A stretch of DNA of 64,000 nt from Gremmenia infestans (lineage: Eukaryota; Ascomycota; Leotiomycetes; Helotiales; Hamatocanthoscyphaceae): contig JAFEVB010000022.1 in NCBI GenBank assembly GCA_032629725.1, forward strand, positions 372,001-436,000, in the 5' to 3' direction. The translations under genes and the position numbers were made by a program. Below the pieces are notes generated by a model. It was not told the origin of the DNA and made no database searches. It worked only from the letters and a program-made list of their open reading frames with translations. Each line of letters begins with the position of its first letter. The first letter of the stretch is position 1. Below, in pieces: positions 56,801 to 64,000 of this stretch.

Positions 56801-59800
56801 GTCGAACATCTCTCGCAGGAGGCTCGGGAGAGTCATCACGTGTAGTCAAACTCTCATGAGGGGGGCTCCACAAGCGGTCCGCTGCGGCATCCGGTGAGCC
56901 TGAAGCTGGCTCCCAAAGTGACAAGACTTGCTTTTGATTAACCACAAATGCGGCCCGCAGGGCTTCCGGCGCTTCAGATTCGGACTCCGCGTCAGTTTCC
57001 ATTTCCGTCCCGGACTCCTCGCTGTCAGGTGGAGTTGGACTGCCTAATTGAAGCGATTGCGCAATAGAAAGGAAGTTTAGACTTTTGTTGCGGAGAAGAA
57101 CCGGGGCATTTTCAAGATATTCCTCTTGGGCTTCTGCGAGACGTTGTTGCCAAATGCTTGCTCTAGAGTTATCAGAGCTTTGGGTAGACGTTGTGGAAGT
57201 CGAGTCTTCTCCCCTCGATCGCGTAGTTAGGCTACTCCGGATACGTGCTCTGCGAGATAATATCCGAGACGGAGTTCGAGACGATCGTTGGGATGATTCT
57301 CGGGAGAGATCAGTCTTTGGTGGAGCGGGAGGTGACATGATAGTGGACATCGAGTCGCGGTCAATGTTAGTCTGCATTTGCTGCCACTGATTTTCTTGTT
57401 GGCCCATCTCCTTTTCGAGGTTTTCAAGCAACTGGAATCTGTGATCTTCTAGCAAATTGCTTTCTTCCACTGCAGAACCGTTGGGAAGATGGCGTATTAT
57501 TGACCCTAGTGATCCACGATTTGGCTCCTCGAATCGTTTTAGTTGAGCTTGAAGCTCCTCCATCGCTCGTTCCGGCGAGTCAATTGGCGAGGGTTCGGTA
57601 TTGCGAACTACAACGGTAGCTTGCCTGCCATTCCTGTTCAGAAGTAACGGTGTGGGGGGGGGCATTTTTCGAGCTCTAGGCTTGACTTTCCGTTCTGAAA
57701 ACGTGGGTAGCTCATCACCAACTCGTCGATGCCATGCCCTTGCACTTTTGGGTGACGGCGTTCTATCGCCAGGCAATGCTTGACCTGCATCAAGCAAGAA
57801 GGACAGTCTATTTTCGGTTGGGGGTGACAATATCGGGCGGCGAGCTTCTCCTGAATCGAACATGACTGTCATAATTTCGTCTTCATCATTTTCGGTCTGT
57901 GGGAGTGGAGGAAGGGCTCTGGAGGTGTCGTCACGCGATCGATTATTTCCATGTTGTATGAGACTAGGCTTTGCCGTTTGTCTTGCTTTGGAGAGGTCAA
58001 CAGGCGGAATCTCGGAGTGTAGGGAACCCCAAAAGGTTTTGGCATCGTCACTAGAGCTTGATATACTCGCGGTCGTCTCCGTCCATGTAGACTTTTGTCT
58101 CGTGTTGATTACCGACTCAGGTTCTGCTTTTGGTAGCTCTTGGACTGAATTTTCGAGACCCATCTCAGTGGGGGCCATCTCTCCGACCTCGTCCGCCAGG
58201 TCTCGATAAACACTAGCACTGAATCGGTATGTGTGATTCTCGATGGCCTTCTGAGCCTCGAACTTCGGAGATTTTGCCTGCTTGTCAACGTCGGGCAATT
58301 TAAACGATGCTATTGTCATTCTCTTTGACGTTCTACGGCTTCTTTCGCCCTCCTCTGTTGGACTCTGAACATATGGCGTATCTGACATGAAGACAGAAGG
58401 CACGCGTGGGAGAGATGGAACCGATGACCTGCGTTTGTGTGTTGAGGCACCAGGGGGTGCTGGAAAGAGCAGCTCGATTTTTTCGTCGAAAGTCATACTT
58501 TTCGTGTCATTTGGTAACAATCTCTTCAGTTTTGACGCACTAGTGGGAGGAGGTGGAAGTGGGGGAAGTTGCGTCGGGCTTCCAATGGAGCCCATGAGCA
58601 TTGACTTTCGTCCCATTAAAGAAGATCCAGACTTGCTTCGTTTATGTCTAGGAGAAGGCTCGCTTGGCCATATAGCACGATCTTGCTCTGAATCTCGTTT
58701 ATACGGTCGTGGTCGATGTATAATAGAATGGGGCGAACGTGGACTGTGTTTAGAGTGCATCCAAGGGTTTTCTGCGGCTTTTGGATGCTTCGTAGATGCA
58801 TACTCATTTGGAGCTGTGTTCATGATCGCGTCTACCATACCAGGATCATCATATACTATGTCATTTATGAACATAACTGTCTGCTCCTTTGCTGAACGAG
58901 CTTCGCGAGCCATTGTACTTCGCTGGGCACGCGGGTTTGAAGGCAGCCCAATTGTTACGTTCCTTTGCAAAGCAGGGACTACTGATGGTTGCTCCTCACC
59001 AATGAAACCGTTAAAATTATTCATGTTCCTTGGTGACCTCCGCCGGACTTCCTCGCGACCAGGGGAAAGAGAAGCGGATGTGCTATTGCCGTTGGCTGTA
59101 TCGACCGAAAGTTCAGATGCATTTGAACTAGGTATGGTTGGCATTGGCTCTCTTTGCAAAGTTATCATCTCTTTCCTCTTTAAACTAATGCTCCTACGTA
59201 GTCCTTCTTGAGCTGGAGGGAGGGAGGGCGGTTGTGGCGCTGGCCTGTTGGCAATAAGACGAGACCTGGCAGCAGCACCTTCGCGGCGTTCCCGCTCATT
59301 TGTTGCCGCAGTTGCAAGATCAATGGTTGGCATCCTCGCGAAGGGTTGTACGGACTCAACATTTTCGTCCAAAACCGGATTGGAGATTTCTAGGTTTCGG
59401 AAAGGCGTTTTCGCAGAAGGCTTCGATCTACTGAAGAGAGATCGTTTCTGCGGCGCTGTAGGAGTGGGAACAAATAGAATTGGTGAGTTTCTACTTGCTT
59501 CAACCGCCGCTGGCCTGATTTGCGGAGGCATTGAAATCTGGTTCCCAGCTTGCAGTTGTGTGGCAAGAATGGAGGGAAAGACACCGCTTGAGCCACGATA
59601 ACCGGGGGCGTTATTCGGAACAGAAATGAGTTGATCATCTCCTTCCAGAACTCGCACCGTGGTCTCAGCCCCAAGCTTCGTGAATCCTCGTGTATCGTCT
59701 TGAAAATTGTTTTGAAATCTAGGAGTTGGCGAATCACGCGGCGTTGATGAAGGATTGACCACGAACAAGTTACCACTTTCTGTGTAATTGTGACCGGAAA

Positions 59801-60047
59801 TGGGAGAGCCATTTCCGACATTTCCTCTGAATAGTTCTCGAGTTGGAGGAGTGGGCATGACGAAGGGAGAGCGTGCTTCGGGTGTTGTGGCTTCCTCTTC
59901 TCTTGGTAAAAGCAAGCCTCCCTGGAAGATAATGACGATAGCTTTTTTTCAGGTTAGCATAAGTATCATGGTGAAGAGTTATAAACACGTACCAACAAGT
60001 ATAAGAAGCCCGATCGAAGGTAAAGTAGTTCTAAGAATTAAGATCAT
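53890..60047 (-). CDS. Very large anchored disordered protein with degenerate tryptophan repeats, 2017 residues
   Basis: Function unknown. Exons 60047-59993, 59941-56603 and 56549-53890 total 6054 nt. Exon 1 encodes MILILRTTLPSIGLLILV and the frame continues AIVIIFQGGLLLPREEE, giving one strong N-terminal membrane anchor. Residues ~35-1130 are Ser/Pro/Arg-rich and disordered with short coiled-coil potential (AMEELQAQLKRFEEP; LENLEKEMGQQENQWQQM). After the second intron (53 nt, GTATGA...CATCTAG) an acidic block (EYDEEHEDDPDPESDDDFDE) precedes ~800 residues with spaced W motifs: SSRTLWSR, ASTKLWYREE, LESSAFWQP, NEDLWTPASS, ESTRLWRLSM. The two long frames are one gene: the splice joins LPDI to ENPLPLPNKR without a frame change. 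The start overlaps the end of the upstream gene by 17 nt. Confidence 0.8.
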
Positions 60048-60998
60048 CGTTTGGATCCCCAAAATCATTGGGACGCTTGTCTGCAGGAGAGGTCAGTAAC
60101 GATTGAGACTTTGCCATTGCAAACCCTACCCCAGTCCACGCCGTAAACCCAGCAATGCTGAATATCACCGCCCTGCTTTGCTCCCGCCTTGTGCCTAGCT
60201 TCGCGTTGCCCATTTCACTAAACATACCAAGCGACGAGGCCCGAACCAATAATACACCCAGGATTATAACATCAAGCGTCAAGACGATAATCGAGGCGGG
60301 CAACAGCGAGGTGCGAGCAACACACACAGGTGCGAAATCCGGTCTTGTAAACCCAACAAGCAAGCCACCAGCAATCAACCTAGCACCTAATATTCCCTGC
60401 AGAATCATTTGCTGGGCCGTCGATTTTATTCCCTGCCCTATCGCCCACAAGAAAAACTGTTCTACTCCCACTCTTGCCAATTGATCGAGCATTGTCGAAA
60501 AGACCAGCAGTGCTTGGCAAGCACCCGCCGCCGTTGAGGGTATCATAAGGTTAAAAAAGCTAAATTGTGCCCACAGGGCAGCAAATAATAAGAACAGCAA
60601 GAGGACCAGCCTCCGTCCGTCCTGAAGGAGATTCGGTCCATGGCCCTGATAATATATGTATAACGCGCCTGACGCTGCCTGTAGTAAAATACCACTACAC
60701 AGACAATTAGTATATCGAATCCGCTAGGTAGGTGCTGAACTAACAATGAAAAAGCCGCCGTGACAGTCTGTATATTATCGGAAATGGCCATGGCGAATGC
60801 CAGATTAATGGAAGAGAAAATTATACAAGTAAAGCCCAATCTATGGGGATCAGAAGAAATAGATCAACCAAAACGCTTCATGGCCGATAACGTTAGCACA
60901 TTCCCATGGTTAACGGCGACGACAACAATACTGTCGATACCGAAGATCAGGTAACAGATCGAAGAAAATACAAAAGGAAGCAAGTCACAGCCTCATGG
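60031..60998 (-). CDS. Multi-pass membrane protein; 5' end unresolved, in-frame TGA
   Basis: Not recognised by name. Resolved 3' exons are 60678-60031 (216 codons with stop), 60767-60745 (23 nt) and an exon ending at 60827. They read HRLGFTYCHGGFFIAASGAL and YIYYQGHGPNLLQDGRRL, then at least five hydrophobic helices (LVLLLFLLFAALWAQFSFF; SLLPASIIVLTLDVIILGVL) and a C terminus DFGDPNDDLNS. Introns 60679-60744 (GTTAGT, branch TACTAAT) and 60768-60826 (GTATAA) are convincing. Upstream the same frame meets TGA at 60866-60864, but beyond it reads FVFSSICYLIFGIDSIVVVA, another helix. Either a small exon is missed, or a nonsense mutation (TGG to TGA?) has broken the gene. The start codon is not identified. 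The stop lies inside exon 1 of the next gene. Confidence 0.6.
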
Positions 60999-61937
60999 GT
61001 AGTGCGAACTTGCAATACCCCGAATCCGCTCTGGGAACCATCCATCCTCAATGGGGGTGGCCCGCGATAGGTGCCACGATCAAACAGTGTTCTGCGGGCA
61101 CGGTCTCGATTGGTATCATGGAACCGCGTAAATCGAACATTCTTGAAGATTTGGAACGACTGGAACAAGAGCTCAGACAATGGTAGCTAGACTGCATATG
61201 CAAATTGGTAGCAGGCAGCCTTGGCAAGAATGGCAATTGGCCTTATCGCGTTTTGCAGTTCAGGGCACCCTGGCAGCAGCTGTTTCACTTGAAACTGGTT
61301 GGGTTTCGCACGCGCTTTGCTGAGCAGTCCAGCGATTCAGATGATAAAATGCTCTTAGATTCAACGAAAGAAGTGAACATTTAGATTCGGTAGGTATGAT
61401 CCTCAATGAGGTACATATGCAAGATAATTATAGGAAGCTTCAGACGCTGCTAGACGTATTGATGTTGTTGGTGTTGCAGTTGTGAAGGATTCGAGAGAGA
61501 AGAGGACGCGACATGAGGAAGAAGTCCTCTACTCGTACGGTGGCCGGTTGGATCACATCAGGGGAAATACAACACCACATCTTGGCATAGATGAGCGGCA
61601 GGTTTTCCACAATATCACAAAAGTAGCAAAGTCATGCCTTGCTATATCTTTGTTTCTATACTTCTTCAGCCAGTTGGTCGGTTACTAGCACTCCTGAGGA
61701 ATGAGCAGTCTGCATTATTATTCACAACGCCAAGCTATCTCAATCCCCCGACACTTTATCAATATGGTCGATTTGCTTGCTTGGGAGAGAATATATGTAT
61801 CTCAGGTAGCGACATTGGAGGCTCTTTACGCGTCAGCTGTTTGAAAAAATGGGAACAATGTTTCTTTAAGCAACCAACTACAAGAGCAGAGTCCCAAGTC
61901 TTGGACATATACCACCTGCCTCCAAATTTCCCAGTAT
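60999..61937. other. Intergenic or unresolved 5' region of the membrane-protein gene
   Basis: The part near 61000-61200 may hold the missing first exon of the membrane protein. The rest is spacer with no recognised content. Confidence 0.35.
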
Positions 61938-62690
61938 TCAGTGTATATTCCATCCGCGAGCAATCTTCCTTACATATCCCCAGCCTATGTCATCCATAAC
62001 AACCTCTACCCCTTTGCTGATAGCATGATCATCTAATTTGTCTCCCTGGATCATATCCACAACTTCCCAATCCTCGTATAGTTCGCTTCCAGACCTAAGG
62101 CAAGTCTGCTCTGGCATGTTGCAAGATTCCAAGAGAGCGCCGAGGGGTTTCGTGCATTCCTTCAACGAGTAATTAGAGACTGCTCATTCGACGGGGGACT
62201 GAACTTACTCTGCCGTCTGGTTCATTGCCCTTTTCTTCTTCCTGCTGGCGATTTTCCCCTTGAGATTCCTGGGAGCTCGAGCTTGAAAATGGCTGCTCCA
62301 CCTGGGCTTTACTTAGCAAGATGACAATGACTCGATCTTTGAGAGGGAGTGAGAGTACCGAATGGAGTCCACTTCATGAAACTAGTGATTTCTTGGGAAC
62401 AATACGAGTGTGTATGGCCCTCTTATGCTGCCGATATAATGGCTTGCTGTCAAAACTTTTACCGCAAGCCTTACACAGAGATGAATGCATCCTTGGAAGC
62501 AGTTCCGAAATACTGGATGAATGAGCTTGCTCAAGCTGGAAAAGAGAAAAGATCGGAGAGATTTATGGGATTGTCCTTCTGTGCTAGGTATTCCGTTTGC
62601 TACCAGGTAGGTAGCCGCCGTGCTTGCAGGTCGTGGGGAGTTTCTCCCAACCAAAGATCTCTTGCAAACGCGAAAAATCCCGCATCTTCA
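61938..62690 (-). CDS. C2H2 zinc-finger protein (exon limits partly resolved)
   Basis: A single classical finger, LCKACGKSFDSKPLYRQHKR then AIH (C-x2-C-x12-H-x4-H), is encoded near 62500-62420 within a frame that starts at LEQAHSSSISELLP and MHSSL. Downstream on the same strand an acidic stretch (SSSSSQESQGENRQQEEEKG, near 62285-62225) joins through a clear 49-nt intron (GTAAGT...GTTGAAG) to the last exon, 62165-61938 (ECTKPLGALLESC... to GWGYVRKIARGWNIH). How the finger exon connects to the acidic exon is not settled. A further upstream ATG (MKMRDFSRLQEIFGWEKLP, near 62690) may belong. Likely a nucleic-acid-binding protein. It could be a pseudogene if no splice pattern fits. Confidence 0.5.
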
Positions 62691-62975
62691 TAACATATGT
62701 ATCCATCAACTAACGAAGGTCAGGAGATCAGTACTGGAAATTATGCAAAAGTCGCGGATTGCAAATTCCCAAAACATCAAATTCCTAGCGCCTACAGTAC
62801 AACACAGCTGTACCAAACCCACATATTTATATAAAGATGAGAACTCCATCTCCCATTCCACCAGAATCATTCACCACAGCCTCCCCGTATACCCAACCCG
62901 CCATTCCGCCATCCCCAGAAATCCAAACCAAATTGGACAGACATACATACAACTCACTCACCCCCCTCCACCTAA

Positions 62976-63278
62976 CTAAAACCCCTCCCTCACTACCGCA
63001 CAAACGTCCCCCTCGCTCTCCCTCTGCACACACGGCAGATTGAACGAGCTCCCCGGCTGCACACACGGGCTCGACAACACAGGTACCGCCGTCCCATTAC
63101 AAGTATACAGCGCAGCGTCCGCGCACGACCCCATGAGATTTCCTCCGGGTACTGAGCGCGTGTTGCAGAAGTTGCCGGTTGCGTTCTGGGCGCATAAACA
63201 GGGAGTTGGAGCTGGGGCGGCGGTGATGGGGACGAGGAGAGTGGTGAGTAGGAGGGATGTGATGGTTTGGTATTGCAT
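62976..63278 (-). CDS. Small secreted cysteine-rich protein, 100 residues
   Basis: Start MQYQTITSLLLTTLLVPITA is a signal peptide with a likely cut before APAPTP. The mature ~80 residues hold eight cysteines (PCLC, NFC, SC, YTC, SPC, LPC, DVC), compatible with four disulfides, and two N-glycosylation sequons (NAT, NGT). Size and cysteine content are those of secreted fungal surface proteins or effector candidates; no named family is recognised. The longer frame to 63452 adds 58 residues that would bury the signal peptide, so the internal ATG is chosen. Promoter in AT-rich sequence upstream. Confidence 0.75.
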   Translation of the reverse strand: MQYQTITSLLLTTLLVPITAAPAPTPCLCAQNATGNFCNTRSVPGGNLMGSCADAALYTCNGTAVPVLSSPCVQPGSSFNLPCVQRESEGDVCAVVREGF

Positions 63279-63892
63279 TGTGGTGGAAGTGATAGTGATA
63301 TGGTGGTTTGGAAAAGACGGTTGGTGCTCAAACTTTGTTTTTGTAACTTGAATGATAGAACGTGGGTGTGTAGAGACTGTGTGTAAAGAAAGAGGGAAAA
63401 GACAGACTGAACAACTTGTTTGGAAGCAATGTATGTAGACTAGAAGACGCACGAGAGAGGAGAAATATATATAAAATGCATATCAACCTGATTACTACAT
63501 ACCAGGACCTCGATATAGCATAATCAATAATTTCAGTTCATTGAAACGAAACACTGATCTGTTCCTTCTAGCCGATCACCGGCTCCTGTTGGGATCAAAA
63601 TGTACGTATCTCCTCCACTTGACCCGATTAGTTGGGTTTAATTAAGGGAGAAGCAAATGATCCTGTGATCTGCGCTAGGATGTTTGGAAATCCGGGGAGG
63701 CGGTGACCTACGAAGTATATGACGATGCGCAGAGGAACCCCGAGAAATCCGAAAGATGCAAGCTGATGACGATATAAGACAAGTTTTCAATAAAATTTTG
63801 CTTTGCAATCATAGAGCAATAAACAAATCTCTATATACAATTCTACAATCTCCACATCCAACACCAAACCCCTCTTATACACGAATGTGAAT
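63279..63892. other. Intergenic
   Basis: Spacer between the small secreted protein and the truncated gene at the window edge. Nothing recognised. Confidence 0.4.
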
Positions 63893-64000
63893 CTACCAAT
63901 CAATACCATTTTCTCCCGGTCCACCCGCAGCCAACGCCCGCTTCGCCTCAAACGGCTTTCTCCCCTTCATCTTTGTCCCATTCAACCCAATCCGCCTATC
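63893..64000 (-). CDS. 3' end of a gene cut by the window edge
   Basis: The last 35 codons plus TAG of a minus-strand gene, ending KMKGRKPFEAKRALAAGGPG and ENGIDW. Basic, with codon usage like the other genes and an AT-rich 3' flank. Family not recognised from this fragment. Confidence 0.55.
   Translation of the reverse strand, partial: DRRIGLNGTKMKGRKPFEAKRALAAGGPGENGIDW

Noticed and set aside
56580..59915. Treating the two long minus-strand frames (53890-56580 and 56580-59915) as separate genes
   Set aside because: A 53-nt intron with good donor, branch and acceptor joins them in frame, and the summed exon length is a multiple of three.
63279..63452. Upstream in-frame start for the small secreted protein
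   Set aside because: It would place 58 residues before an evident signal peptide.

Overview
The window is nuclear DNA of a filamentous ascomycete (Pezizomycotina; a helotialean Leotiomycete is a guess from overall gene style, not proven). The reasons are short GT-AG introns of about 45-80 nt with CTAA-type branch sites, intron-rich genes with long intergenic spacers on both strands, and fungal families: RTA1, a GH47 mannosidase, a large MFS sugar transporter, relics of a fungal-type transcription factor, and cysteine-rich secreted proteins. Gene models were built by hand, by joining open frames at splice sites. Wherever a full exon list is given, the exon lengths sum to a multiple of three.

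Left part (1-16.5 kb): a D-2-hydroxyacid dehydrogenase; a 1.7-kb cluster of ~210-bp inverted-repeat elements (MITE-like) around an unusual tRNA-Met gene; an RBR-type E3 ubiquitin ligase; a secreted GH47 alpha-1,2-mannosidase; a decayed transcription-factor gene; an RTA1-like membrane protein broken by one stop codon; and a 10-exon sugar transporter. A 4-kb gene-free stretch rich in simple repeats follows.

Middle (20.4-41.9 kb): a two-gene same-strand pair, a urea-carboxylase-type biotin enzyme (biotin carboxylase, PxpC-like, PxpB-like, biotinyl domain) and a LamB/YcsF (PxpA) protein. All parts of a 5-oxoprolinase-like machine are therefore side by side. Then come a small unknown protein, a 7-kb gene-poor tract, a Tyr/Pro-rich protein with a conserved C-terminal domain, a Methyltransf_16-type methyltransferase and one unknown protein.

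Right part (45.2-64 kb): mitochondrial ETF-ubiquinone oxidoreductase; a secreted Ala/Lys/Gly-rich protein built from 14 phase-0 mini-exons, one of only 6 nt; a fourth MITE-like copy; an ankyrin protein; a 2017-residue anchored, disordered protein with degenerate tryptophan repeats, overlapping by 17 nt the end of an upstream multi-pass membrane protein gene; a C2H2 zinc-finger gene; an eight-cysteine small secreted protein; and the 3' end of one more gene.

The strongest candidates for something new are the tRNA-Met gene with a second, spliceosomal-looking insert in its D arm, and the mini-exon gene. The protein pair at 20.4-26.0 kb is the clearest metabolic unit.
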